64,000 bases of DNA from Pseudomonas baltica (GTDB lineage Bacteria > Pseudomonadota > Gammaproteobacteria > Pseudomonadales > Pseudomonadaceae), in assembly GCF_014235765.1 (NCBI RefSeq), contig NZ_JACMYH010000001.1, positions 124,001-188,000 on the forward strand, read 5' to 3'. Under the pieces are notes generated by a model. The model ran no database searches, was not told the DNA's origin, and worked only from the letters and a program-made list of their open reading frames with translations. The position numbers and the translations under genes were made by a program. This document shows positions 51,737 through 60,215 of this stretch, piece after piece. Positions within the stretch are counted from its first letter, which is position 1, and each line of letters starts with the position of its first letter.

Positions 51737-52267
51737 TTGCCGGAAAATCCATTCGATTACGAAGTTGCCCTGCAGAACTGTACCCGTGGCGATCGCCAGG
51801 CACTGCACGGCTTGTATCAGCGCGAAGGCGGGCGCCTGTTGGCCGTCGCTCTGCGCATTGTCGGCGATCGAGCGTTGGCCGAAGATATCGTCCACGATGC
51901 GTTCCTGCGGATCTGGACGCAAGCCGCCAGTTTCGACGCGCAGCGAGGTTCGGCGCGGGGGTGGATGTTCACCATTACCCGGCACCTTGCGCTCAACCAC
52001 ATTCGCAGCAACGCGCGGTTGCGCGGGCTGAACGAGGACGATCTGCAGTCGTTGTTCACCGACGAAGCCGCAGATGCGGCACTGGGCAGTGCGCGAATCG
52101 ACGGGTGCCTGGAGCAACTGGAGCCGCAGCGACGCCAGTGCCTGTACCACGCTTATCTGGATGGCTACACCCATGCCGAGATCGCCCAGCGGCTGGAAAC
52201 GCCGCTGGGCACGGTCAAGGCGTGGATCAAGCGCAGCCTGGCATCACTGCGTGAGTGCATGGGATGA
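51737..52267 (+). CDS. ECF sigma factor (RpoE/SigK-like)
   Basis: The open frame runs from 51677, but coding similarity begins at the TTG 51737 (PENPFDYEVALQNCTRGDRQ), which has no clear ribosome site. Region 2 is LYQREGGRLLAVALRIVGDR, ALAEDIVHDAFLRIW; region 4 is LEPQRRQCLYHAYLDGYTHA, EIAQRLETPLGTVKAWIKRS. It belongs to sigma factors controlled by a RskA/ChrR-type membrane anti-sigma, encoded next with a 4-base overlap. Confidence 0.88.
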   Translation: MPENPFDYEVALQNCTRGDRQALHGLYQREGGRLLAVALRIVGDRALAEDIVHDAFLRIWTQAASFDAQRGSARGWMFTITRHLALNHIRSNARLRGLNEDDLQSLFTDEAADAALGSARIDGCLEQLEPQRRQCLYHAYLDGYTHAEIAQRLETPLGTVKAWIKRSLASLRECMG

Positions 52268-52971
52268 GCGAACGAAGCGAGACGGTAGAGCCCATGAATA
52301 CTGAAGAACTGGCCAGCGAGTATGTGCTGGGAACGCTCGATGCAGAGCGGCGGGCAGAAGTCGAACGGCGATTGCCCACTGACCTGGAACTGCGCGCGGC
52401 GGTCGATGCATGGGAAGCGCGCCTGTTGCCCCTGGCTGAGCGCGTCACGCCTGTGCAGACGCCGGCGACGCTGTGGCCACGGATCCAGCACAGCCTCGAC
52501 AGCGCAGGCGCGCAGCCCATCCCGATCTGGTGGAATCGCCTGGGTGTCTGGCGCGGGTTGGCGGGCGCCGGGCTGGCGGCAACGCTGGTGCTGGGCGCGT
52601 TGTTGTTCAACGTTCGCGCGCCGGTGCCGGGTCCAGCCTATGTCGTCGTGCTCATCGCGCCTCAGGACAAGGCGCCAGGTTGGGTGGTGCAGGCCAGTGA
52701 CTCCAGGGAGGTCCAGCTGATTCCGTTGAACGATACGGCGGTGCCGGCTGACCGCGCCCTGCAGTTCTGGACCAAGGCCGATAGCTGGCAAGGTCCTGTC
52801 TCGCTGGGTCTGGTGGAACCGGGGCAGAGCGTACACGTAGCCCTGGACAAGCTTCCGCCGCTGGAGAACAACCAGTTGTTCGAGCTGACCCTGGAGCCCA
52901 AGTCAGGCTCGACAACCGGCAAGCCAACCGGCCCCATCCAGTTCATCGGTCGTGCGGTCAAGGTGATATGA
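52264..52971 (+). CDS. RskA-like membrane anti-sigma factor
   Basis: ATG 52264 overlaps the sigma stop; M11 at 52294 is another option. The 235-residue protein has a cytoplasmic helical domain (ELASEYVLGTLDAERRAEVE), a membrane helix (GLAGAGLAATLVLGALLFNV) and a periplasmic RskA-type domain (GWVVQASDSREVQLIPLNDT, LQFWTKADSWQGPVSLGLV). It should bind and silence the sigma factor until stress. Confidence 0.88.
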   Translation: MSERSETVEPMNTEELASEYVLGTLDAERRAEVERRLPTDLELRAAVDAWEARLLPLAERVTPVQTPATLWPRIQHSLDSAGAQPIPIWWNRLGVWRGLAGAGLAATLVLGALLFNVRAPVPGPAYVVVLIAPQDKAPGWVVQASDSREVQLIPLNDTAVPADRALQFWTKADSWQGPVSLGLVEPGQSVHVALDKLPPLENNQLFELTLEPKSGSTTGKPTGPIQFIGRAVKVI

Positions 52972-52987
52972 CCCGGAACCGGGCTGC

Positions 52988-53287
52988 TTAAGGGCGCATG
53001 CGCTCTTCTTGGCAGTCCGGCCCGCCCATGTCGAACTCGCGACAGATCAACGGGCGATTCAGGTAGATACTGCAGCTCATGGAGCGTCGGTCCAAGGCGG
53101 CACACCACCCATCGTCCAGGCGCGACATGGTTTCCGAACCCCATTCGTCCACTTCAATGAAGCGCTCCGGTACGCCGGTGTCGGTGATCAGCATGACTTC
53201 CAGGCGACAGCACTTGGCGGCGCAGCGGTCACAGCTGATGGAGGAGTCGATGTCGCTGGTTACAGCGATGTCATGCAGCGCAATCAA
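52988..53287 (-). CDS. YkgJ-family cysteine cluster protein
   Basis: The 99-residue protein has the conserved cysteines of the YkgJ family: CDRCAAKCCRLEV near the start, WCAALDRRSMSCSIYLNRPL, ICREFDMGGPDC at the end. Such clusters may bind zinc or an Fe-S centre. Role unknown. It converges with the anti-sigma gene. Confidence 0.85.
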   Translation of the reverse strand: MIALHDIAVTSDIDSSISCDRCAAKCCRLEVMLITDTGVPERFIEVDEWGSETMSRLDDGWCAALDRRSMSCSIYLNRPLICREFDMGGPDCQEERMRP

Positions 53288-53388
53288 GGGCAGTGCCTGG
53301 CAGGAAATGATCGGCGCAGCGTACCGTTAGTTGCGCCGTTTCACAAAGCAAGCCGTGCACCTTCAGGCTTAAGGCGACGGATTGCAGG

Positions 53389-55290
53389 TCAGGCTGCCTT
53401 TGAAGACTTGCGCTTGCGCTTGTTTTTCCACGGCGTCGCGCCTTTTGGCGCAGGACCGCTGATGACCATGCGCAACCCGGCGCAACGCTCCACCAACTTG
53501 CTCATCCAGGCCGATTGTTTGGCGACGAAGGTTTCCAGCGACATCTCACCGCTCTGCACCATGTCCAGCGCCTGCTCCCAGATGGCAGTGGTGCCTGGGT
53601 CGGCGATGGCTCGAGGTACCGCGTCGATCAAACTGAAGGCGGCGGGTGCTGCGGCCAGAGCCTTGCCCTGCTTGGTCAGGTAGCCGCGATCCAGCAGGCC
53701 CTGGATGATGCCGGCGCGGGTGGCCTCGGTGCCGATTCCGGTGGTGTCCTTGAGTTTCTGCTTCAGGCGCGGGTCTTCGACCAGCTTGGCGACGTTTTTC
53801 ATCGCCTTGATTAAATCACCTTCCGTGAAGGGTTTCGGGGGTTGGGTCCACAGGTCCTTGAGCTTCACGTCGCGTACCACGCAGCGCTGGCCCTCGATCA
53901 GCCGCGGCAATGGCTGCGGAGCCGGCGCTTCGCGACCCTTGGCAGCGCCGAGCGCCTGCGGTATGGCGCGCTTCCAGCCGGGTTCGACCACCTGCTTGCC
54001 GACCGCGCGCAACGCCTGACCGCTGCAGTCGAAGTCGGCCTGGGTGCGGTCGTATTCGTGATTGGGCAGAAACTGCGCCAGGTAGCGGGCGCGGATCAGG
54101 GTATAAACCGCGCGGTACTTGCCCTGCAGTTTGTCGAACGTAGCGGCGACGGTAGTTGGAATGATGCCGTGGTGGGCGCCGACCTTGGCGTCGTTCCAGG
54201 CGCGTGAGCGCCGCTGCGCATCGAGGTGGGGGAGCAACACTGCCAGCCCTGGGTCGGCGCGGCCCAGGGCTGCAATGATCGCCCCGGCATCACCGTGCTG
54301 GCTGACCGGCAGGTAGCCGCAGTCGCTGCGTGGATAGGTGATGACCTTGTGGGTTTCATACAGTGCCTGCGCCACGTCCAGGGTTTCCTGTGCCCCCAGC
54401 CCGAGCTTTTTCGAGCAGACCTCCTGCAAGGTGCCCAGGTCGAAGGGCAGGGGGGCGGCCTCCTTGACGCGCTCGGTACGCAGTTTGCGCAGCGTTGCGT
54501 GGCTTGCCTGGCTGAGCGCTGCAGCGGCCTGCTGCGCCAGCGCCTGGTTGAGGCAGCGTCCTTGATCGTCGCAACTGTCCGCTGGCGGTATCCACTGCGC
54601 AGTGAACTCGGTCTCCTCGCCAAGCAGTTGCACATCGATGGCCCAATAGGCGGCGGGGACGAAATCGGCGATGCTTCGGTCGCGGTCCACCACCAGGCGC
54701 AGGGTCGGGGTTTGTACCCGCCCCACGGGCAACACGCCCTGGTACCCCGCCTGACGGCCGAGCAGGGTGAACAGCCGGCTCATGTTCATGCCGATCAACC
54801 AGTCGGCCCGCGAGCGCCCCAGGGCGCTGTGATACAGGGAGAACGTCTCGGCGCCCGGCTTGAGAGCCGCCAGCGCCTTGCGAATCGAGGCGTCGTCCAG
54901 GGCCGACAGCCACAGCCGCTGCACCGGCCCGCGGTAGCGACAGTGATCGACGAGCTCGCGGGCGATCATTTCGCCTTCGCGGTCCGCGTCCGTTGCGATC
55001 ACCAGAGCCTGGGCTTCACTCAACAAGCGCTTGACCGCCTTGAACTGGCTGGCCGTCTTGCGTTTCACCTGCATTTTCCATTGCTGCGGGATGATCGGCA
55101 GATCGGCCAGCACCCAGCGCTTGTAGCGCGCGTCGTAGGCGTCGGGCGGCGCGGTTTCCAGCAGGTGCCCGATGCACCAGGTCACCGTGACGGCATTGCC
55201 GATCCAGCAGCCATCACCGCGGCGCGTGGCGCCCAGCACCTTGGCGATGTCTTTTGCCTGGGAAGGTTTTTCGCAGAGAAACAGCCGCAT
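53389..55290 (-). CDS. topB: DNA topoisomerase III
   Basis: The 633-residue protein starts RLFLCEKPSQAKDIAKVLG (TOPRIM glutamate), has DADREGEMIARELVD with the metal aspartates, QRLWLSALDD, and the catalytic tyrosine in VITYPRSDCGYLP (near residue 320). VGRVQTPTLRLVVDRD is also conserved. It decatenates DNA and relaxes negative supercoils. A basic Lys/Arg tail (KNKRKRKSSKAA) ends the protein. Divergent from polB. Confidence 0.95.
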   Translation of the reverse strand: MRLFLCEKPSQAKDIAKVLGATRRGDGCWIGNAVTVTWCIGHLLETAPPDAYDARYKRWVLADLPIIPQQWKMQVKRKTASQFKAVKRLLSEAQALVIATDADREGEMIARELVDHCRYRGPVQRLWLSALDDASIRKALAALKPGAETFSLYHSALGRSRADWLIGMNMSRLFTLLGRQAGYQGVLPVGRVQTPTLRLVVDRDRSIADFVPAAYWAIDVQLLGEETEFTAQWIPPADSCDDQGRCLNQALAQQAAAALSQASHATLRKLRTERVKEAAPLPFDLGTLQEVCSKKLGLGAQETLDVAQALYETHKVITYPRSDCGYLPVSQHGDAGAIIAALGRADPGLAVLLPHLDAQRRSRAWNDAKVGAHHGIIPTTVAATFDKLQGKYRAVYTLIRARYLAQFLPNHEYDRTQADFDCSGQALRAVGKQVVEPGWKRAIPQALGAAKGREAPAPQPLPRLIEGQRCVVRDVKLKDLWTQPPKPFTEGDLIKAMKNVAKLVEDPRLKQKLKDTTGIGTEATRAGIIQGLLDRGYLTKQGKALAAAPAAFSLIDAVPRAIADPGTTAIWEQALDMVQSGEMSLETFVAKQSAWMSKLVERCAGLRMVISGPAPKGATPWKNKRKRKSSKAA

Positions 55291-55358
55291 AGGTACCTTG
55301 ATGAAGAAGCCGTGCAGAGCCGTAGCATGCCAGACGTATCAAGACAGGCAAGCTTTAT

Positions 55359-55374
55359 GTGTATGGATGTACAG
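55359..55374. promoter_or_regulatory. LexA-box candidate upstream of polB
   Basis: GTGTATGGATGTACAG differs from CTG-N10-CAG only in its first base. It lies about 73 bases before the polB start, between divergent topB and polB. E. coli polB is SOS-regulated, so this is plausible. Confidence 0.55.
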
Positions 55375-55446
55375 TTTATGATGTTGCCTCATATGAGCTC
55401 GGCCTGCAGCCGCCGCGCCTACTTTCCTTGTTAAAGGCCCGCCGCC

Positions 55447-57813
55447 GTGACCCCACAACAGGGTTTCATCCTGACGCGACATTGGCGCGACACTGCCGAA
55501 GGCACCCAGGTCGAACTGTGGCTGGCGACCGATGCCGGGCCGCGGCTGGTACGCCTGCCGCTCCAGCCTTCGGTCGCCTTCCTGCCCACACTGCAGCAGG
55601 AACACGCGCGGCGTCTGCTCGAAGGCGAGGTCGGTGTGGAGCTCAAACCGCTGGCGCTGCGCGATTTCGACCAGCAACCGGTGTCGGGCCTGTATTGCCG
55701 GCAGTACGGCCAGTTGCAACGTCTGGAAACCATGCTCAGGCAAGCCGGCATAGCAGTGTACGAGGCTGACATTCGTCCACCGGAGCGCTACCTGATGGAG
55801 CGCTTCATTACGGCGGCCGTGGGCTTCGATGGACAACTGCAAGCCGACGGCCAATACCACGAGGCCAGGCTCAAGCCGGCGTCGGCCTACCGTCCACAGC
55901 TACGGCTGGCGTCGCTGGACATAGAAACCACCGCCCAGGGTGAGTTGTACTGCATCGGCATCGAAGGCTGTGGCCAACGTGATGTGTTCATGTTGGGACC
56001 GCCCAACGGCGATGCGCGCACGCTGGATTTTGCCCTGCATTACCGGCAGAGCCGGGTGGAACTGCTGCAAAGCCTGAATGCCTGGTTCGCCGAACACGAC
56101 CCGGACGTGATCATCGGCTGGAACGTCGTGCAGTTCGACTTGCGCGTCCTGCACGAACACGCCAGACGCCTCAACGTACCCTTGTTGCTGGGCCGCGGTG
56201 GCGCGGAGATGACCTGGCGCGAACACGGCAGCGGCAGCGACCACTATTTCGCCGGCGCGCCGGGCCGGCTGATCATCGACGGGGTCGAAGCGCTGCGTTC
56301 GGCGACTTGGACCTTTCCCTCGTTCAGTCTCGAAAACGTGTCGCGGACGCTGTTGGGCGAGGGCAAGGACATTTCCACGCCGTACCAGCGCATGGACGAA
56401 ATAAACCGCATGTTCGCCGAGGACAAACCGGCCCTGGCGCGCTACAACATCAAGGATTGCGTGCTGGTCACGCGGATCTTCGCCAAGACGCAACTGCTCA
56501 CCTTCCTGCTCGAACGCGCCAGCGTCACCGGCTTGCCAGCGGACCGCAGCGGTGGCTCGATTGCCGCCTTCACCCATCTGTATCTGCCGGCGATGCACCG
56601 CCAGGGGTTCGTAGCGCCCAATATCGGCCAACGCCCACCCGAGGCCAGCCCTGGCGGTTTCGTCATGGAATCGCGGCCCGGCCTGTACGAGTCGGTGCTG
56701 GTGCTGGACTACAAGAGCCTGTATCCGTCGATCATTCGCACGTTCCTGATCGACCCGGTAGGGCTGGCGGAAGGTCTGGCCAACCCAGACGATCAACACT
56801 CGGTTCCAGGCTTTCGCGGCGCGCGCTTTTCACGTACGCGGCATTGCCTGCCCGCCATTGTCGCCAGCGTCTGGAAGGGGCGCGAGACGGCCAAGGCGCA
56901 GGGCAACGCGCCGCTGTCGCAGGCGCTGAAGATCATCATGAACGCGTTCTACGGTGTTCTGGGGTCCAGTGGCTGTCGCTTTTTCGACACACGCCTGGCG
57001 TCGTCGATCACCCTGCGCGGCCACGAGATCATGCGCCGTACCCGCGAGCTGATCGAGGCACGCGGTTACCAGGTGATCTACGGCGACACCGACTCCACGT
57101 TCGTCTGGCTCAACAGCGCCCACGACGAAGCCGAGGCCAGCCGCGTCGGCAAAGAGCTGGTGGCCGAGGTGAATCTTTGGTGGGGGCAGCATCTTCAGCG
57201 TGAATATGGAGTGAACAGCGCTTTGGAGCTGCAGTTCGAAACCCATTTTCGGCGGTTCCTGATGCCGACCATCCGGGGTGCGGAAGAGGGCAGCAAGAAG
57301 CGCTATGCAGGATTGGTCAGACGCGCCGACGGCCAGGACGAGATGGTCTACAAAGGACTGGAAAGCGTTCGCACCGATTGGTCGCCGCTGGCCCGTGAGT
57401 TCCAGAAGTCGCTGTACTCGAGAATTTTCCACTATCAGGGTTATCAGTCGTATGTTCGCGATTACGTGAAACGAACCCTGGCAGGTGAGCTGGACGACTT
57501 GCTGGTCTACCGCAAGCGACTGCGCAGGCCCTTGCACGACTATCAGCGTAACGTGCCGCCTCACGTTCGAGCGGCGCGCATCGCCGATGAACACAACCGC
57601 TCTACGGGGCGGCCCCTGCAGTATCAGCGCGGCGGCTGGATCAGCTACGTCATGACGGTGGCGGGGCCCGAACCTCTGGAAGTACGAGATTCAGCCATTG
57701 ACTACGACCATTACCTGACCCGGCAGCTGCAACCTATTGCCGATGCGATCCTGCCGTTCGTCGACGACGACTTCAACACGCTGATCGGTGGCCAGCTCGG
57801 TCTGTTTCAGTAG
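55447..57813 (+). CDS. polB: DNA polymerase II (family B)
   Basis: The 788-residue protein has proofreading exonuclease motifs (DIETT at about residue 158; GWNVVQFDL) and polymerase motifs A (DYKSLYPSII, from residue 421), B (KIIMNAFYGVLGSSG) and C (YGDTDS, from residue 545). GTG 55447 follows a stop. It repairs and restarts stalled forks and does accurate translesion synthesis. Length matches Pol II (783 in E. coli). Next to topB and behind a LexA-box candidate. Confidence 0.95.
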   Translation: MTPQQGFILTRHWRDTAEGTQVELWLATDAGPRLVRLPLQPSVAFLPTLQQEHARRLLEGEVGVELKPLALRDFDQQPVSGLYCRQYGQLQRLETMLRQAGIAVYEADIRPPERYLMERFITAAVGFDGQLQADGQYHEARLKPASAYRPQLRLASLDIETTAQGELYCIGIEGCGQRDVFMLGPPNGDARTLDFALHYRQSRVELLQSLNAWFAEHDPDVIIGWNVVQFDLRVLHEHARRLNVPLLLGRGGAEMTWREHGSGSDHYFAGAPGRLIIDGVEALRSATWTFPSFSLENVSRTLLGEGKDISTPYQRMDEINRMFAEDKPALARYNIKDCVLVTRIFAKTQLLTFLLERASVTGLPADRSGGSIAAFTHLYLPAMHRQGFVAPNIGQRPPEASPGGFVMESRPGLYESVLVLDYKSLYPSIIRTFLIDPVGLAEGLANPDDQHSVPGFRGARFSRTRHCLPAIVASVWKGRETAKAQGNAPLSQALKIIMNAFYGVLGSSGCRFFDTRLASSITLRGHEIMRRTRELIEARGYQVIYGDTDSTFVWLNSAHDEAEASRVGKELVAEVNLWWGQHLQREYGVNSALELQFETHFRRFLMPTIRGAEEGSKKRYAGLVRRADGQDEMVYKGLESVRTDWSPLAREFQKSLYSRIFHYQGYQSYVRDYVKRTLAGELDDLLVYRKRLRRPLHDYQRNVPPHVRAARIADEHNRSTGRPLQYQRGGWISYVMTVAGPEPLEVRDSAIDYDHYLTRQLQPIADAILPFVDDDFNTLIGGQLGLFQ

Positions 57814-57815
57814 GC

Positions 57816-58334
57816 TCAGAGGCTCTGGCTGATGAGCTTCATCGCCAGCGCCATGGCCAGGCCTGCTGTCACCCAGCCCCGCAGCCCCAGCCCCTGGCGT
57901 GCCTTGTGGTGCCAGCGGTCGTGGCCCAGCAGCGTGGCTGGCGCGAGCAGCTGGCGCCATTGCAGCTCGGTGGCATGGAAAGCGGACAGATGAGCGCCGT
58001 CGCTGTCCAGCCAGCGGCGGAAGTCGATGCGCTCGCTGGCGGTGGTCCATGGGCTTTGCAGCTTGACGTACCAGTGGATGGCCATGTTCTGGCCAGCAAG
58101 GAGAGGTGTACAGCAGGCACGCAGCGCGGCCTGCATCCTGGCTTCGACGTCGCCGACTGTCGTATGCAAGCGCTGGGCGATGTCCAGGTAGGGAAGTTCG
58201 TCGAGGCGGCTGTAGAGCAGGACTTGTCGAGTCCGCCTTGGCAGATCCAGCAATTGTCGATGAAGACGGTCCGGGTGTGGCTGGTCGTGAATGAGGTCTG
58301 ACAGATCATGCGAGGGCGTGAGCAGCGGGGTCAT
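57816..58334 (-). CDS. Sigma-region-4/DUF4880 fusion protein
   Basis: GGAGG 8 bases before ATG 58334 sets the start. Residues 25-75 resemble sigma-70 region 4 (LPRRTRQVLLYSRLDELPYL, DIAQRLHTTVGDVEARMQAA). Residues 87-133 match DUF4880, the N-terminal part of FecR proteins (WYVKLQSPWTTASERIDFRR, WLDSDGAHLSAFHATELQWR). A C-terminal hydrophobic helix (GWVTAGLAMALAMKLI) may anchor it. It thus joins a FecI end and a FecR start. It is likely a regulator linked to iron; its Fur-controlled neighbour prrF lies upstream. Confidence 0.75.
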   Translation of the reverse strand: MTPLLTPSHDLSDLIHDQPHPDRLHRQLLDLPRRTRQVLLYSRLDELPYLDIAQRLHTTVGDVEARMQAALRACCTPLLAGQNMAIHWYVKLQSPWTTASERIDFRRWLDSDGAHLSAFHATELQWRQLLAPATLLGHDRWHHKARQGLGLRGWVTAGLAMALAMKLISQSL

Positions 58335-58507
58335 CGGTGACACCTCCATTTGCGCGAAACCTGGTCATCTGTAGAGAGAAAGCGAGTTCGGACTTCCGTT
58401 TTCCGATGTTCTTTTGATATCATGCGCGCCATCTTTGCAGTAGCGCCTTCAAGTCGGTGAAGTTCGAAACCGACGGCGTGCAACGCTCTTCATTAGCCTG
58501 AAGATCC

Positions 58508-58622
58508 AAAAAAAAAGACCCGGCAAAAAGCCGGGTCAAAAACCGTGATTAGCCTGATGAGGAGATAATCTGAAGGTCCGACCTAAGGCCCTTCGGATTA
58601 TCCAACCGATCTCTCGACCGGT
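58508..58622 (-). ncRNA. prrF: PrrF-type iron-responsive small RNA
   Basis: Leftward from a Fur box (58630-58648), the transcript would begin near 58622 with a 5' hairpin (CAACCG/CGGTTG). It carries the PrrF pairing core CAGATTATCTCCTCATCAGG followed by CTAATCACGG, and ends in the terminator GACCCGGC-TTTTT-GCCGGGTC with nine T. I recognise the core from P. aeruginosa PrrF. PrrF represses iron-rich enzymes under iron starvation by pairing with mRNAs. Only one copy is in the window, as in species where the two copies are separate. Confidence 0.88.
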
Positions 58623-58629
58623 TGAGCTC

Positions 58630-58648
58630 AATAATAATCGTTATCATT
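58630..58648. promoter_or_regulatory. Fur box controlling prrF
   Basis: AATAATAATCGTTATCATT fits the GATAATGATAATCATTATC pattern in most positions and overlaps the expected -10/-35 area just upstream of the small RNA. Confidence 0.75.
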
Positions 58649-58701
58649 TGCATGTCGAATGATTTGTCTGTGGTTTCCTGTTTTTCTTGTGCGCCCATCC
58701 C

Positions 58702-59169
58702 TCACTCCAGCGGCAGTTCGGTGGTGCGCTTGACTTCGCTCATGGCGATATTCGAGTAGGCTTCCTGCACATGCGGCTTCTGCAGCAGATGGTCGCGTAA
58801 AAACCGCTCGTAGCTGGCAATGTCCTTGGCCACCACCTTGAGCATGAAATCCATGCCGCCTGCCATCGTGTAGCACTCGAGCACCTGCGGGTAGCCGATG
58901 ATGGCTTCCTCGAATTCGGTCAGGTGCCGCCTGCCGTGCCCCGACAGCTTGATGCTGACGAAAATGGTCATGCTCAGGCCGAGTTTTTTCGGGTTGAGCA
59001 GGGCAACCTTGCGTTCGATCAGCCCTTCTTCCTGCATGCGGTGGATGCGTCGCCAGCAGGGTGACTGGGACAGCTCCACACGTTCGGCGACCTGGGCCGC
59101 CGAGAGGTCCGCGTCGTGCTGGAGCAGGCGTAGGATGCGCCGATCGATCGGGCTGAGGCTGGTTTGCAT
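58702..59169 (-). CDS. Lrp/AsnC-family transcription regulator
   Basis: The 155-residue protein has the Lrp helix-turn-helix (DRRILRLLQHDADLSAAQVA, LSQSPCWRRIHRMQEEGLIE) and the RAM effector domain (VLECYTMAGGMDFMLKVVAK, YERFLRDHLL). It controls amino-acid or related metabolism. The target is not clear from position; prrF lies downstream and a pirin gene upstream. Confidence 0.92.
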   Translation of the reverse strand: MQTSLSPIDRRILRLLQHDADLSAAQVAERVELSQSPCWRRIHRMQEEGLIERKVALLNPKKLGLSMTIFVSIKLSGHGRRHLTEFEEAIIGYPQVLECYTMAGGMDFMLKVVAKDIASYERFLRDHLLQKPHVQEAYSNIAMSEVKRTTELPLE

Positions 59170-59280
59170 GAATGAGTCCGGTTCTTGTGGTTATCGGGTC
59201 GACTTCATGCAGAGTATGGCTCGTTTCCGACGTTCTGCTCCAGTCACCGTCCCTGATTCGCTCAATGCAGCGCGGCGCAC

Positions 59281-60147
59281 TCAGCTTGCAATATGACCGA
59301 ACTTGCCCGCCTGATAATCGGCAAACGCCTGCTGGATTTCCTCGCGAGTGTTCATCACGAACGGACCGTAGCTGGCCACTGGTTCGCTCAGTGGCGCGCC
59401 GTGGCCATAGAGCAGCGTGGCTGGGCCGGTGGCTTCGACCGTTACCGTGTCGTGCGTGTCACTGAGTTTGATCAGGTGATGGGATTGCAGCGGGGTCCCG
59501 GCGATCTCGGCCTCGCCGTCGACCACATAGAGAAAGACGTTTTCCCCCAGCGGTGCCGGCAGCGAGAGGCGGGCGCCGGGTTGCAGGTGCACGGTCATCA
59601 GGCACAGGCCGGTGAGGGACTCGACAGGCCCGCGCCTGGTGCCATGCCCATCGGACACATACTCGCCGGAAATCAGGCGGACCTCGGCCAGAGGCTCGGT
59701 GATCGTGGCGATGTCCGCGCCTTGCAGGCCGACATAGGCCGGGGGTGTCATTTTCAAACGCCCTGGCAGGTTGACCCACAGCTGGAGGATCTCCAGCGGG
59801 CCGCCTTCGCGCTTGAACGACTGCGGCGACAGCTCGGCATGCACCAGCCCGGAACCCGCCGTCATCCACTGCACGCCGCCGGCACCGATGATGCTTTCAT
59901 GGCCGCCGCTGTCCAGGTGCGACAGCTCGCCCTTGAGGATGAACGCGACCGTCTCGAAGCCACGATGGGGATGCGGCCCGAACGGCAGCCCCTGGTTGTT
60001 GGGAGGGTAGGTCTGCGGACCGTGGTGATTGAGCAAAAGAAACGGATCGAGCTGCTCGATGCCGGGGCCAGGCAGCGGGCGACGGGTGATCAGGTCACCG
60101 ATGTCGTCGCGCTGCGCGGGAAACTGCTGGAGGACGGTTCGGGTCAT
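59281..60147 (-). CDS. Pirin-family protein
   Basis: The 288-residue bicupin has the pirin signature GPHPHRGFETVAFILKGELS with the metal-binding histidines, HLDSGGHESIIGAGGVQWMT, and AELSPQSFKREGGPLEILQL. Pirins bind iron and may be quercetinases or redox sensors. No specific partner is visible. Its upstream region faces the dehydrogenase gene end. Confidence 0.92.
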   Translation of the reverse strand: MTRTVLQQFPAQRDDIGDLITRRPLPGPGIEQLDPFLLLNHHGPQTYPPNNQGLPFGPHPHRGFETVAFILKGELSHLDSGGHESIIGAGGVQWMTAGSGLVHAELSPQSFKREGGPLEILQLWVNLPGRLKMTPPAYVGLQGADIATITEPLAEVRLISGEYVSDGHGTRRGPVESLTGLCLMTVHLQPGARLSLPAPLGENVFLYVVDGEAEIAGTPLQSHHLIKLSDTHDTVTVEATGPATLLYGHGAPLSEPVASYGPFVMNTREEIQQAFADYQAGKFGHIAS

Positions 60148-60215
60148 GGGGCCTCGGGGTGCGGAGAGTCACTGCGGTGCATGACTATGCCGCACAAGCC
60201 CGCCGCCTGAACAGC

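Noticed and set aside
54226..55434. Plus-strand frame opposite topB
   Set aside because: Antisense to topoisomerase III, low-complexity product.
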